Positions 1 through 8,875 of a stretch of 64,000 nt of DNA are shown here, one piece after another. The position numbers and the translations under genes are program-made. The notes under the pieces are model-generated. The model was given only the letters and a program-made list of their open reading frames with translations. It was not told the DNA's origin and made no database searches. This DNA is from Paracoccaceae bacterium. GTDB lineage: Bacteria > Pseudomonadota > Alphaproteobacteria > Rhodobacterales > Rhodobacteraceae. Position 1 is the first letter of the stretch; each line of letters begins with the position of its first letter. The stretch covers positions 45,046 to 109,045 of the forward strand of contig JAKVCO010000013.1 in the NCBI GenBank assembly GCA_022448245.1. The letters run 5' to 3'.

Positions 1-568
1 TGGCACGGCCCACGTTGAGCCAGATCTTGGTGAGCGAAACGCCATCGTCGGTCAGGAGCTTCTCAAAAGGTGCCACCTGTTCGAACCATGCTTCCCGCTG
101 CTCAGGCGTGCAGAATTCGAAGACATGCTCCACCACGCCACGGTTGTACCAGGAGCGGTCGAAGAATACGATCTCACCTTTGGCGGGAAGATGCGCGATG
201 TAGCGTTGAAAGTACCAGCTGGCGGCCTCCCGATCAGAGGGCTTCGACAGCGCCACCACGCGCGCCGAACGCGGGGTCAGGTTCTCGCGGAAGCGCTTGA
301 TCGTGCCGCCTTTGCCCGCCGCATCGCGGCCTTCAAAGACGATGGCCACGCGTTGACCGGTTTCTTTCACCCACGCGAGGAATTTCACGAGCTCAATCTG
401 AAGGGCGGCGATGGCCTCTTCATAGTCTTCGCGGTCCATACGTTTGGTGTAGGGATAATCCGGGTTGAGGATCTTTCCCTTCTTCGCGCCGGCCACGAGA
501 GCGCGCATGTCATCAGGGGCGTTCTCCTCGAAGAAACGCGTGATGCCTGCATCAAAGGGTTTGCCCAT
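1..568 (-). CDS. ppk2: Polyphosphate kinase 2 (PPK2), C-terminal part beyond the window edge
   Basis: PPK2 enzymes move phosphate between inorganic polyphosphate and nucleoside di- or monophosphates in the cytoplasm. The ORF track misses this gene because it runs off the left edge. Translating the minus strand from the ATG at 566-568 gives 189 residues starting MGKPFDAGI. It shows a Walker A loop GRDAAGKGG (about residues 80-88) and the PPK2 signature FFDRSWYNR (about 135-143). A GGGAG ribosome site lies just before the ATG. The family is usually near 300 residues, so about a third is missing here. It is probably last in a minus-strand run with the hydrolase, metA and ATPase upstream. Whether it is an ADP- or AMP-phosphorylating subclass cannot be told from this fragment. 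Confidence 0.93.
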   Translation of the reverse strand, partial: MGKPFDAGITRFFEENAPDDMRALVAGAKKGKILNPDYPYTKRMDREDYEEAIAALQIELVKFLAWVKETGQRVAIVFEGRDAAGKGGTIKRFRENLTPRSARVVALSKPSDREAASWYFQRYIAHLPAKGEIVFFDRSWYNRGVVEHVFEFCTPEQREAWFEQVAPFEKLLTDDGVSLTKIWLNVGRA

Positions 569-610
569 GCTCAACTCCCGTTTTGTACGGAATATGGAGA
601 TGCAAAGGGC

Positions 611-1585
611 TTAGCGCAATCCGGCGCGGCTGGCGGCGCGGTCTACGGCTGCGACTGTGTCTTCTGCAGCGACATGCTGAGGCATGTGCCCGATCCCCTC
701 GAGAACGGTCAAAACGGCACCCGGCACCTGCTTGGACAGCGGGATGGAGTGCACCTTGAGGGGGACGATATCATCCGCGTCGCCGTGGACGATCTCGATC
801 GGCAATGTGAGGCCGCCGTAATGCGGGACCATTTCGACAATATAGGGCTTGAGCCCATGGACCTGGCGCCCATTGGCGCGCGCGGTCTCGCGGCGCGCAG
901 ACATGCGCGGGCCGATGTGTTCGGCGTAGCCCTCAGGCACAGGCTGCGGGCGGAAGACGGCTTTGAGCGTGTTGGCGATGTAGTCCTCTGACACGAAAGC
1001 CGTGGCGAGCGGTATGACGATGCCGCCGCCTGCGGGCGATGCTGTGACGTTGTAGAACTGGCCCACGCCGCCTTCCCATTCGTTCGACACGGCGCCCACC
1101 ATCACGATGGCGCCAGTGTCGTCCGGACGCTCCAAGGCCCAAGCCATCGCAACGGCGCCACCAAAGGAGTGGCCAAGCACGATAGGTGTCTCGATCCCCA
1201 GTTTGTCAGAGGCTTCCTGCAAGAAGCGGGCTTGTTCGCGCGGGGTCTCGGCGTCCCGCGACCAGACACCGTAAGCTTCCGGGCGGCCCGTGTAGCCTAA
1301 GCCGGGGCGGTCAAAAACGGTGACGCGATAGCGGTCCGTCAGGCGATCCACGAATCCGAAGGTGAAATCGCGAGTGGATCCGCCTGCACCGTGGAGCAGG
1401 ATCACATCTGGCCCTTCGCCTGCCTGGACGTAGTGCACGGGCACGCCGTTCACGTCCACAAAGCTGCCCTCGGGCGGGAAGGATTCTTCTGCTGTGCGCT
1501 CATTGCCGGCTGCGATAAAACGCACCGCGACAGTTCCGGCCACCGCGACCAGAGCAAGGACAATTAGCATGGATCGAAATCTCAA
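611..1585 (-). CDS. Alpha/beta hydrolase, membrane-anchored or exported
   Basis: A serine hydrolase of the alpha/beta fold; the substrate is unknown. The N-terminus is a hydrophobic segment (about residues 6-26) that should act as signal anchor. Then come the oxyanion motif HGAGGS (65-70), the nucleophile elbow GHSFGG (Ser140), an acid loop GDADDIVP and a late GHMPQ that supplies the histidine. The track start is a TTG whose first bases overlap the metA TGA (TTGA). It has a GGAAG ribosome site eight bases upstream, so I keep it; an in-frame ATG at 1570 is the alternative. The overlap suggests translation coupled to metA. The motifs fit haloalkane dehalogenase or epoxide hydrolase-like proteins as well as esterases, so no reaction is assigned. 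Confidence 0.85.
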   Translation of the reverse strand: MRFRSMLIVLALVAVAGTVAVRFIAAGNERTAEESFPPEGSFVDVNGVPVHYVQAGEGPDVILLHGAGGSTRDFTFGFVDRLTDRYRVTVFDRPGLGYTGRPEAYGVWSRDAETPREQARFLQEASDKLGIETPIVLGHSFGGAVAMAWALERPDDTGAIVMVGAVSNEWEGGVGQFYNVTASPAGGGIVIPLATAFVSEDYIANTLKAVFRPQPVPEGYAEHIGPRMSARRETARANGRQVHGLKPYIVEMVPHYGGLTLPIEIVHGDADDIVPLKVHSIPLSKQVPGAVLTVLEGIGHMPQHVAAEDTVAAVDRAASRAGLR

Positions 1586-2538
1586 GTTGTGGTCTTCCGT
1601 AGGTCCGTCTGCGTCTCGCCAATAAGCGAAGCATTATATGGTGTGGTCAGATAAATCTCTGATAGCCAGTTGCCATACAGAAGATGCGCATGGGACCGCC
1701 ACCGGTTCTGTGGCTTCGACGTTGGGTCATTATTCGGAAAATAATCGACAGGGGGCTCAATTTGAGCACCTTCGACCTGATTTGAGGCAAGATCGCGCTG
1801 ATATTCCTCGGCCAGCGTCGTGCTGTCGTATTCAAAGTGATTGAAGACGTAGATCGCGCGGTGCGCGGGATCTTCCACCAAAGCGGGGCCTACGTCGTCG
1901 GAATGCAGGAGGATCGGCAGACCCGCGGCCTCGATCTCGTCTTTTCGCATTTCGGTCCAGCGGCTCACTGGCATGGCCAGATCGTCAGAAAACCCTCTGA
2001 GATAGGGGCTTTCCGGGGCGAAATTTACGTGGCGATAGCAGCCGAACAGCTTCTTATCGAGCAGGTGCTTGGCCACATCGTGGAAGTGATGAATCATCGC
2101 CATCCCGCCCCAGCAGACACCAAAGGTGGAATGCACATGCGTTTGGGTCCAATTCATCACCTCGGTGAGCTCGTCCCAATAGGTCACATCCTGGAAGTCC
2201 AAATGCTCGATGGGGGCGCCTGTGATGATGAGGCCGTCGAACTTCTCGTCCTTCACGGCCTGGAACGGGCGGTAGAACGCCTCCATGTGCTCAGGCGCGG
2301 TGTTCTTCGAGTAATGCTCGCTCATGCGGATCAGGTGGAATTCGATCTGCAGGGGCGTGGCACCGATCAGACGGGCGAACTGGTTCTCCGCCTGGATCTT
2401 CTGGGGCATCAGGTTCAAAAGCCCGATCTTCAGCGGACGGATATCTTGGCGCGAGGCTTCTCCTTCATCCATGACCATTACCCCCTCGCGGGAGAGGACG
2501 TCATAGGCGGGCAGGTCGGAAGGTAGTTTGATTGGCAT
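1582..2538 (-). CDS. metA: Homoserine O-acyltransferase MetA, predicted acetyl-CoA specific
   Basis: MetA activates homoserine by O-acylation in methionine synthesis. At 318 residues it is close to family length. The catalytic cysteine is in GVCWGG (Cys142), and the His and Glu of the triad lie in FNHFEYD (about 234-236). Residue 111, in GAPIEHLDF, is Glu. In characterised MetA proteins Glu at this position goes with acetyl-CoA use, while Gly (as in E. coli) goes with succinyl-CoA, so this enzyme probably makes O-acetylhomoserine. The gene begins nine bases after the ATPase stop and its TGA overlaps the TTG of the hydrolase. There is no room for a SAM riboswitch directly upstream; any control would have to sit at the head of the operon. 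Confidence 0.95.
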   Translation of the reverse strand: MPIKLPSDLPAYDVLSREGVMVMDEGEASRQDIRPLKIGLLNLMPQKIQAENQFARLIGATPLQIEFHLIRMSEHYSKNTAPEHMEAFYRPFQAVKDEKFDGLIITGAPIEHLDFQDVTYWDELTEVMNWTQTHVHSTFGVCWGGMAMIHHFHDVAKHLLDKKLFGCYRHVNFAPESPYLRGFSDDLAMPVSRWTEMRKDEIEAAGLPILLHSDDVGPALVEDPAHRAIYVFNHFEYDSTTLAEEYQRDLASNQVEGAQIEPPVDYFPNNDPTSKPQNRWRSHAHLLYGNWLSEIYLTTPYNASLIGETQTDLRKTTT

Positions 2539-2547
2539 CTGCGGGAC

Positions 2548-3411
2548 TTAGCTACGCGCGGTGCGACGTTCAATGGCAGCGGCGATCACGTCCACGAAAT
2601 CAGCCTCGGAGGAGATGCTCTCCCACTCCTTGCCTTCAACGGTCACGCCCCATTCCGCCATGGCCGCATAGCGCGGTTTGCGGTGGGCGAGCGCCTTTGT
2701 ATAGGTCCAGCGGACGAACTCATCAGGGTCGATTTCAGCCTCGCTACGGCCTTCGGCATAGGTCTCCCACGCGTTCACGAGGAAGTCGGGCGAATAGCAC
2801 ATGGGCTTGGGGTCGCGGTCAAAGCGTTTGATCAGCGTGTCGGTGTGCGCCGCGTCGCCCTTGATCCAGATAGGCAGCATATGGGCCGAAAGCTCCGTCA
2901 TCAGCGGGTCACCCGGCTGCGCCGCGTCCACCACTTCGCACAGCGAGCCGGAGCAATCGCAGATGAAGTTCGGGTAGCCATAGAGCTGCTTGGCGCGGTC
3001 GATAAAGCGCACGGCGTCGGCCGTGGCCAGCGCTTCGGCTTGCATGTGCTGGGCCTGACGGCGCTGATAATCCTCGATGCTGAGACCGCCGCGCGCAGGG
3101 TCGCCAGGCTTGCCCAGATAGGTGCTAAGCGGCGCCAGGTTCTCGAACGTAATATTCGAGGCGACATAGATCGAATCCGAGCGCAGAAGCTCCGCCAGAA
3201 ACGGGTTCTTCATTGCCTCGGCTTTGAAGTTATCTGCGATGTGTTCGCCCATGTAGCGGGTGCCGATGCGGTAATCGACGGAGTAGTGGAACCACCCGCC
3301 CGCATCGCGCAGCATGTTGGAGACATAGGTCTTCCCCAGCCCCGACATTGCGAAGAGACACACATGTTTGTTCGGCGCGTCACGCCAAGCCTGCGCTGTG
3401 GGGTAGATCAT
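2548..3411 (-). CDS. Conserved P-loop ATPase of unknown role
   Basis: A 287-residue cytoplasmic protein with a nucleotide-binding loop AMSGLGKT near the N-terminus (about residues 21-28), matching A-x4-G-K-T. A second notable stretch is FICDCSGSLCEVVD in the middle, which could carry the Walker B-like acidic residues. No transmembrane segment or signal peptide is visible. It looks like a conserved Rhodobacterales protein annotated simply as ATPase, but I do not know a tested function. The gene lies nine bases upstream of metA on the same strand and 25 bases downstream of the broken DMT permease, so it may be the first intact gene of a metA-hydrolase-ppk2 transcript. A kinase-like role on a small molecule is possible but speculative. 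Confidence 0.7.
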   Translation of the reverse strand: MIYPTAQAWRDAPNKHVCLFAMSGLGKTYVSNMLRDAGGWFHYSVDYRIGTRYMGEHIADNFKAEAMKNPFLAELLRSDSIYVASNITFENLAPLSTYLGKPGDPARGGLSIEDYQRRQAQHMQAEALATADAVRFIDRAKQLYGYPNFICDCSGSLCEVVDAAQPGDPLMTELSAHMLPIWIKGDAAHTDTLIKRFDRDPKPMCYSPDFLVNAWETYAEGRSEAEIDPDEFVRWTYTKALAHRKPRYAAMAEWGVTVEGKEWESISSEADFVDVIAAAIERRTARS

Positions 3412-3436
3412 TCTTTCCTCCCGCTTCCGCCCCCTC

Positions 3437-4333
3437 TTAGCGGCGCCGGGTCCCCGGGGGAAGAGGCAGGCGGCCAGAGAGGATCACGAGGTCTACTGCC
3501 AGGATCCTAAAGCCGATCAGTGCACGGGCAGGAAGGCTCTCACCCAGGAAGAGAGCGCCCAAGATGATGGCAATCGGCGCGATGAGAAGCGTGCAGAGCA
3601 TCGTGTTGCCCGATCCGGCCATGTCGAGCACGCGGTAATAAAGGACATAGGCGCCCGCCGTGGCGATGATCGTGAGATAGCCAAGCGCGCCCCATGTCTC
3701 GAGCGGTAAGGCAAAGGCCAGCGGGCCCTCGAAAATCCACGCCATGGGCACCATTGTGAGGGTCGACGACGTCAACATGCCTGCCGCCTGAACCAGCGGG
3801 TGCAGGCCTTTGAGCATCGTGCGTGCCCAGACACCTGCGAGGGCATAGGAAATCGTCGAGGCCACAACAGCAAGATGGCCCAAGGAGCGCAGATCAAGCT
3901 GGGTGAGGTTACTCAGGCCGATGGCCGTTGCCACGCCCAGAAAGCCGATGGTGACACCTGCCACCTTTGCCAGAGAAAGACGTTCATCCGCGAGAAAGAG
4001 CGCGGCACAGAGCACGCCCCAAACAGCTGTGCCCGCGTTCAGGATCGCTGTGAGCCCGCTTTCGATATGAAGCTGACCTCATGCTTGCAGCGTGAAGGGG
4101 ATCGCATTGTTCAAAAGGCCCATGCCCAGAAACCCGAGCAGCACGCGGCCAGATAGGGGCACGTCGAGACGCTTTAGAAATACAATGATCCATAGGAGTA
4201 TGCAGGCCCAGCCCACGCGGTGCGCCACAACGGTGAGCGGCCCAATCTCCTCAAGGGCGAAGCGCACGTTGAGGAAGACTGCACTCCAGATAAGGCTCAG
4301 AAGAGCGAGTTCTGCCCACGCACGGGCGCTCAT
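3437..4333 (-). pseudogene. EamA/DMT-family permease interrupted by one in-frame TGA
   Basis: The track shows two pieces, 4079-4333 (84 residues) and 3437-4015 (192 residues), in the same reading frame. Reading through the TGA at 4079-4081 joins them into one protein of about 298 codons with the expected run of hydrophobic helices. The junction reads IPFTLQA-stop-GQLHIESGLTAILNA. EamA transporters normally have a Trp there, in a motif like AWGQ-x-HI-x-SGL-x-SILNAT, so TGG appears to have become TGA. No frameshift is needed. The family exports or imports small metabolites across the inner membrane; the substrate is unknown. Either it is a young pseudogene, two half-proteins are made, or the stop is an error. 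The gene begins downstream of the fadL terminator. Confidence 0.82.
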
Positions 4334-4405
4334 TATCTTTTACGGTGCCATGAGGCGCCCTTAGCAGGGGACTGGGGCTTGGTGAATCCGAAACCTGCGG
4401 AAATG

Positions 4406-4433
4406 AAAAAGCCCTGGCGCGCAGGCCGGGGCT
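4406..4433 (-). terminator. Rho-independent terminator of the FadL-type gene
   Basis: On the minus strand AGCCCCGGC, a six-base loop and GCCAGGGCT form a nine-pair stem with one mismatch, followed directly by TTTTT. It lies about 25 bases after the stop of the outer-membrane protein gene, which fits termination of that transcript. Confidence 0.75.
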
Positions 4434-4458
4434 TCCTGTTTAAATACTGCCGCCAGAC

Positions 4459-5814
4459 TTAGAATTCCGTGGCGATCTGGAAGCCGATGCCCACAGCGCT
4501 GTTGCCTTCGAAGAGGGCCACAGGCTGACCACCCACACCCGCGAAGGCGTCGCCCAGCTTGGTGTAGTTGATGCCACCGGAAATCGTGGTGCCTTCGTTC
4601 TCGTAGCGCATGCCAACCGTCAGGCCGAGAACACCGTCGTTCGGGCCGAGCGGCGACACCGTCGCGGAGCCAGCATCTTCTTCGTAGGAGAGGGAGATGG
4701 AGCCAGCAAGCTGCTCGTTAAAGCGGCGTGCAACGCCCAGCGTGTAGCGCACGCTGTCGTCGATGTTAGCCAGGTCAGAGCCCAGGTTCGGCGGGATCAC
4801 GTCGAAGGAGCCCCACTCAGCCCAGCGGACGCTGGCCGTCAGGAGCGTATCTGCGGCGATACCCGTCTGGAAGTCGAGGTTGATGGACTGCGGCGTGTCG
4901 AACTCGGTGACGCCGGTGCCATCCACGGCAGGGCCGGATTCAACGGTGTCGCCGGAATGTGAGATGCGCGAGTTGTAGGTCACGGCCAGACGCAGCGCGA
5001 TGTCCGGGATCTCATAGGCTGCGCCGAGCACGAAACCTGTGCCCCAGCTGTCCTCGATCTCTGCGCGGTAAAGTTCACCACCTGCGGAGGCGGCGGTCAG
5101 GTCGCCGATGCCCGCAAGCGTGGCTGACTGGATCGCGCCCACGGTGCCCGCGCCCAGTGCGGCAGTGGCCAGTGCGGTTGCGTCTGCTGCGGACTCGAGG
5201 TCAAGCGCCACGCCCTGCAGAACGGTGCCCACGTCGTCGAGACCCAGAAGCGTCTGAGCCTCCACGCTGCCGCCAGCGGCTGCGGCGCCCAGCGCGGTCG
5301 CGAGGGATTCAGCACCAGAGGAGCTTGCAAAGCCCGCGGCGTATGCCAGGCCACCGAGGCCCACGTCACCACCAGCCTGCTGGAAGCGAAGACCACCGAA
5401 GACGCTGAACTGATCGCTTATCTCATAGCGGCCAAGCGCCGTGATGGCGTTGCTGCCGAGGTCGGCGAACGTGCCGCCCAGCTGCGACGTGGCAGAGTTC
5501 GTGTCGTAGAGGATGTCTGCTCCAAAGGGCTGATCGAAGATGATCGTCCAGGTGCCAACTTCGCCAAGCTCACCCGTCACGGAGCCTGCGATCGCTGTGT
5601 AGCTTTCGCTCACGTCATAGGTCTGGCCTGCGGTTGCGGTGCCGGTGTTGTCGACGCCGGTGATGTTCGGCATCACAACGCCGAAGCTGAACGTCACTTC
5701 GCCCGGGTCATTGAAGACTGCCAGTGAGGATTGGTTAGAGCGGTCAAGGCCTCCGGCTGCCGCGCCCGAGGCGACAAGCGCGGATACTGCCGTGCTAATC
5801 AGGTACTTTTTCAT
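4459..5814 (-). CDS. FadL-type outer-membrane transport protein
   Basis: A 451-residue outer-membrane beta-barrel protein of the OMPP1/FadL/TodX family, which passes hydrophobic substrates such as fatty acids or aromatics through the outer membrane. It has a clear Sec signal peptide (MKKYLISTAVSALVASGAAA, cleavage near residue 20), then GGLDRSNQSS, many alternating strands typical of a barrel (for example VRYTLGVARRF and ISGGINYTKLGD) and a terminal phenylalanine, as expected for BAM-dependent insertion. A long Ala- and Gly-rich segment in the middle (about residues 150-235) looks like a low-complexity insertion. The gene is monocistronic: a terminator follows it and about 118 non-coding bases precede it. 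The substrate cannot be predicted. Confidence 0.85.
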   Translation of the reverse strand: MKKYLISTAVSALVASGAAAGGLDRSNQSSLAVFNDPGEVTFSFGVVMPNITGVDNTGTATAGQTYDVSESYTAIAGSVTGELGEVGTWTIIFDQPFGADILYDTNSATSQLGGTFADLGSNAITALGRYEISDQFSVFGGLRFQQAGGDVGLGGLAYAAGFASSSGAESLATALGAAAAGGSVEAQTLLGLDDVGTVLQGVALDLESAADATALATAALGAGTVGAIQSATLAGIGDLTAASAGGELYRAEIEDSWGTGFVLGAAYEIPDIALRLAVTYNSRISHSGDTVESGPAVDGTGVTEFDTPQSINLDFQTGIAADTLLTASVRWAEWGSFDVIPPNLGSDLANIDDSVRYTLGVARRFNEQLAGSISLSYEEDAGSATVSPLGPNDGVLGLTVGMRYENEGTTISGGINYTKLGDAFAGVGGQPVALFEGNSAVGIGFQIATEF

Positions 5815-5901
5815 TGCGTTTGTCTCTTCCCTACGCCGCGCTCCCTACACGGCTTCTGAAAGCTTAGTGCGTGACAGGGCGGCTTTGGGTCAATTTGTAA
5901 C

Positions 5902-5916
5902 GCAGCGTCACGCTGC
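5902..5916. promoter_or_regulatory. Perfect 15-base palindrome upstream of the FadL-type gene
   Basis: GCAGCGT-C-ACGCTGC is a perfect seven-base inverted repeat with a one-base centre, in the 118-base gap between the DMT permease stop and the FadL-type start. It could be an operator for the fadL-like gene or a weak stem at the 3' end of the permease transcript. No T-run follows on either strand, so I favour a protein-binding site, with low confidence. Confidence 0.35.
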
Positions 5917-5932
5917 TGAGCCGCTTGAAGCG

Positions 5933-6799
5933 TCACATTTTGGCAATACGCGCCTGGTACAGAATGCTGAGGTAATTGGCCCCGAAAATGATCGCTGCGC
6001 CGAGGAAAACGAGCCCGTCGAGAGGCTCGGAATAGAGTAGCATCCCGATAAGCGCGATGGCAGGCAGACGCACGAAGTCGACAGGCATCACAACCGAGGC
6101 CGGCGCCAGCGTGAGCGCCTTCGTCAGACAAAAGTGCGCAACAAGGCCCGCAAGCCCGATGACAATGAGGCCCGGCAGCGAGGCCGCCGAAGGCACAGCA
6201 ATATCGCCATCAATGCCAGCGCAAACGACGCCGAACACCGCCTGCATCACCGTCAGGTGGAAAAGGATGCAGGTGATCGTCTCGGTTCGTGTCAGAAGTT
6301 TCGTGAAGATCGCAGAGCCTGCAAAGCCTACGGCAGCCGCCGCGCCGATCAAGATACCTGGATCAAGCTGACCGAAGTTCGGCCGCGCCACGATCAACAC
6401 GCCTACAAATCCCAGCGCCGCGAAACCGACCTTGGCGGCCGTCAGCTTTTCGCCAAGGAAGAACGGGGCCAAGAGAAGCACCCAGATGGGCGAGGTGAAC
6501 TCCAGCGCAAAAAGCTGCGCCAGCGGGATCAGCGTCAGTGCATAGAACCAGCAGTTCTGCCCGAAGAAATGCGCGAGGTTGCGTGCGGCGTGGAGGCCAA
6601 GGTTGTGGCGGTTCACTTCGCCCAACGTGCCCGCGATGCGTGACAGGCTCACCACCACCACGATGCCGATGAAGGAGCGGTACATCATGATCTCGAACGT
6701 ATCGAGCTCGAAGGAGACAGCGCGCCCAGCGATGGCCATGGAGGTGAAGGCGAAAATCGCTCCGATCATCCAGAGCGAGCCGCGGAAAGTGTCGTTCAT
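5933..6799 (-). CDS. EamA/DMT-family permease
   Basis: An intact 288-residue inner-membrane transporter of the drug/metabolite superfamily. About ten hydrophobic helices are visible in two homologous halves, beginning with LWMIGAIFAFTSMAIAGRA. The motif ALEFTSPIWVLLLAPFFLGEKLT in the first half and PVDFVRLPAIALIGMLLYSEPLDGLVF in the second match the EamA pattern of a loop followed by a GE-type turn. The start ATG overlaps the stop of the small secreted protein upstream (ATGA), so the two are probably co-translated. The substrate is unknown. It is only distantly similar to the broken permease at 3437-4333, so it is a family relative and not a tandem copy. Confidence 0.88.
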   Translation of the reverse strand: MNDTFRGSLWMIGAIFAFTSMAIAGRAVSFELDTFEIMMYRSFIGIVVVVSLSRIAGTLGEVNRHNLGLHAARNLAHFFGQNCWFYALTLIPLAQLFALEFTSPIWVLLLAPFFLGEKLTAAKVGFAALGFVGVLIVARPNFGQLDPGILIGAAAAVGFAGSAIFTKLLTRTETITCILFHLTVMQAVFGVVCAGIDGDIAVPSAASLPGLIVIGLAGLVAHFCLTKALTLAPASVVMPVDFVRLPAIALIGMLLYSEPLDGLVFLGAAIIFGANYLSILYQARIAKM

Positions 6800-7131
6800 T
6801 CGCTGACGTCCCGGCAGCAGCCCGTAAGAAGCATGGGCGTCTGAGCTCTTTGCGTGAGAATCTGCGCCTCGTGTGTGCCCGTGGCGCAGGCGCGGTCGTG
6901 CAGGATGACGATGCCTGTGTCGCGGTCCCCGATTAGGGTCAGCGCCCGAGGCCAGTGGGCCCCTTCGGCTTGGGCCACATGCGGGACGTCCATCTGCGTG
7001 GGTGCCGGAAAGACGAACTCAGCCTGCGCGCCTTGCAGCGCCAGCGACCAACCGTCCCCCTCACACGTGGCAGTGAGCGCAGAGCAGGGCCCTGCGAGCG
7101 CGATCAAGGCGAGGGCGCCCCTCACTCCCAT
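6796..7131 (-). CDS. Small secreted protein of unknown function
   Basis: A 111-residue protein with a short signal peptide ([21 protein letters not shown]). The remainder has five cysteines after the likely cleavage site, including GCC near the end, suggesting disulfides in the periplasm. No recognised domain. It overlaps the last ten bases of guaA and, by ATGA, the start of the DMT permease, so it sits tightly inside a guaA-x-permease run. The tight packing and signal peptide support it as a real gene. The cysteine in GPCSA could suggest a lipoprotein, but the lipobox is not convincing. Confidence 0.6.
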   Translation of the reverse strand: MGVRGALALIALAGPCSALTATCEGDGWSLALQGAQAEFVFPAPTQMDVPHVAQAEGAHWPRALTLIGDRDTGIVILHDRACATGTHEAQILTQRAQTPMLLTGCCRDVSE

Positions 7132-8675
7132 TCGATGGTTCCCGGAGGTTTCGAGGTGATGTCGTAGGTCACGCGGTTGATGCCCGGCACCTCGTTGATG
7201 ATGCGCGTGGCCGTCTCGCCCAGGAACTCATGGCTGAACGGGTAGTAATCCGCCGTCATCCCATCGACCGAGGTCACGGCGCGCAGGGCGCAGGCGTAAT
7301 CATAGGTACGGCCATCGCCCATCACACCCACGGTGCGCACAGGCAGGATCGCCACGAAGGCCTGCCATATCTCATCATAAAGACCGTGCTTGCGGATCTG
7401 GTCGATATAGACGGCGTCAGCCTCCCGCAGGATATCGAGCTTGGCGCGCGTGATCTCACCCGGACAGCGGATGGCCAGGCCCGGTCCCGGGAAGGGGTGG
7501 CGGCCGATAAAGTTCGCCGGCAGGCCCAGTTCGCGGCCCAGCGCGCGGACCTCGTCTTTGAAGAGCTCGCGGAGCGGCTCAACAAGCTTGAGGCCCATCT
7601 TCTCCGGCAGGCCGCCCACATTGTGGTGGCTTTTGATGGTGACCGACGGCCCCCCGCTGAAGGAGACGCTCTCGATCACATCGGGATAAAGCGTGCCCTG
7701 AGCGAGGAAGCGCGCGCCGTCGATTTGGTCGGCGTATTTCTGGAAGACATCGATGAAGAGTTTGCCGATGATCTTGCGCTTGGTCTCCGGGTCGCTGACG
7801 CCGTCGAGCTCACCCAGGAAGAGCTCCTGCTCCTCAGCGTGGATCACAGACAGGTTCATGTGGTCGCGGAACATGCCGACGACTTCGTTGCCTTCGTCTT
7901 TGCGCAGCAGGCCGTGGTCGACGAAAACGCAGGTCAGCTGGTCGCCAATGGCCTCGTGGATCAGAGCGGCGGCAACGGAGGAATCGACCCCGCCCGACAG
8001 CGCGCAGATCACTTTCGCATCGCCCACCTGTGCGCGGATTGCGGCGATCGCCTGCTCACGGTAGGCGCCCATGGTCCAGTCGCCGCTGAAACCCGCCATT
8101 CGGACGAAATTTTCATAAAGCTTGGCGCCGCGCGGGGTGTGGTGCACCTCCGGGTGGAACTGCACAGCATAGAAGTTGCGGCTGGTGTCGGCGGTGATCG
8201 CGTAAGGCGCATTGGGCGAGGTGCCATAGACCTCAAAGCCCGGTGCGATGGCGCTGACGTGGTCGCCGTGGGACATCCAGACCTGCTCGTCGCCCTCGCT
8301 GAACCACCCGTCGAGGAGGCCCAGCGCGTCGTCACCGGCCGTTACAAACGCGCGGCCGAATTCCGCAGTGCCGTGGCCGCGCTCCACGCGGCCGCCCAGC
8401 ATCTGCATCATCACCTGCTGGCCATAGCAGATGCCAAGGATCGGCACGCCCAGATCAAAAACCGCTTCCGGGGGGCGAGGGGATCCTTCGTCGATCACAC
8501 TGGCCGGCCCGCCCGAGAAGATCACGGCCTTCGGTGCGAACTCCGCAAGGAAGTCGGCAGTGACATTCTGGAAGGGGTGGATTTCGCAGTAGACGCTGAG
8601 TTCCCGGAGCCGGCGCGCGATGAGCTGAGTGACCTGGGACCCAAAGTCGATGATGAGCAAGCGATCATGTTCCAT
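7122..8675 (-). CDS. guaA: GMP synthase (glutamine-hydrolysing)
   Basis: GuaA converts XMP, glutamine and ATP to GMP, the last step of guanine nucleotide synthesis. The 517-residue protein begins with the class I glutamine amidotransferase domain, whose nucleophile is in GICYGQQ and whose His/Glu pair is in [11 protein letters not shown]. The ATP pyrophosphatase domain follows with the PP-loop SGGVDSS. The C-terminal dimerisation domain ends [18 protein letters not shown], typical of complete GuaA. It is the first gene of a short minus-strand run; about 200 non-coding bases separate it from the divergent MttB-like gene. I see no purine riboswitch in that gap. Long open frames on the opposite strand here are shadows. 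Confidence 0.98.
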   Translation of the reverse strand: MEHDRLLIIDFGSQVTQLIARRLRELSVYCEIHPFQNVTADFLAEFAPKAVIFSGGPASVIDEGSPRPPEAVFDLGVPILGICYGQQVMMQMLGGRVERGHGTAEFGRAFVTAGDDALGLLDGWFSEGDEQVWMSHGDHVSAIAPGFEVYGTSPNAPYAITADTSRNFYAVQFHPEVHHTPRGAKLYENFVRMAGFSGDWTMGAYREQAIAAIRAQVGDAKVICALSGGVDSSVAAALIHEAIGDQLTCVFVDHGLLRKDEGNEVVGMFRDHMNLSVIHAEEQELFLGELDGVSDPETKRKIIGKLFIDVFQKYADQIDGARFLAQGTLYPDVIESVSFSGGPSVTIKSHHNVGGLPEKMGLKLVEPLRELFKDEVRALGRELGLPANFIGRHPFPGPGLAIRCPGEITRAKLDILREADAVYIDQIRKHGLYDEIWQAFVAILPVRTVGVMGDGRTYDYACALRAVTSVDGMTADYYPFSHEFLGETATRIINEVPGINRVTYDITSKPPGTIEWE

Positions 8676-8875
8676 GACCGGGCTTTAGGTTCTTCGCGGG
8701 GAGTCTGCAAATAAGAACCTGTGATGGCGCGCGTCACGAGACCTGCGCGAGGCAGCGGTGGAAATTTTCTATGCAGGCCGGATTCTTCGCAGAAGGATTT
8801 TAGGGGTCGCTTTTGCGCCGTGCAGATGTCGGGCTTGGCCCTAGATAGGCGGTAACTTTGAGAGGGGATTTTGCC

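Noticed and set aside
2539-2547. SAM riboswitch before metA
   Set aside because: Only nine bases separate metA from the upstream gene.
4079-4081. TGA in the DMT gene as selenocysteine
   Set aside because: The family has Trp here, not Cys, and no SECIS-like hairpin is evident directly after the codon.
7230-8714. 494-residue plus-strand ORF opposite guaA
   Set aside because: Antisense shadow of a strongly conserved gene; composition and lack of motifs show no coding value.
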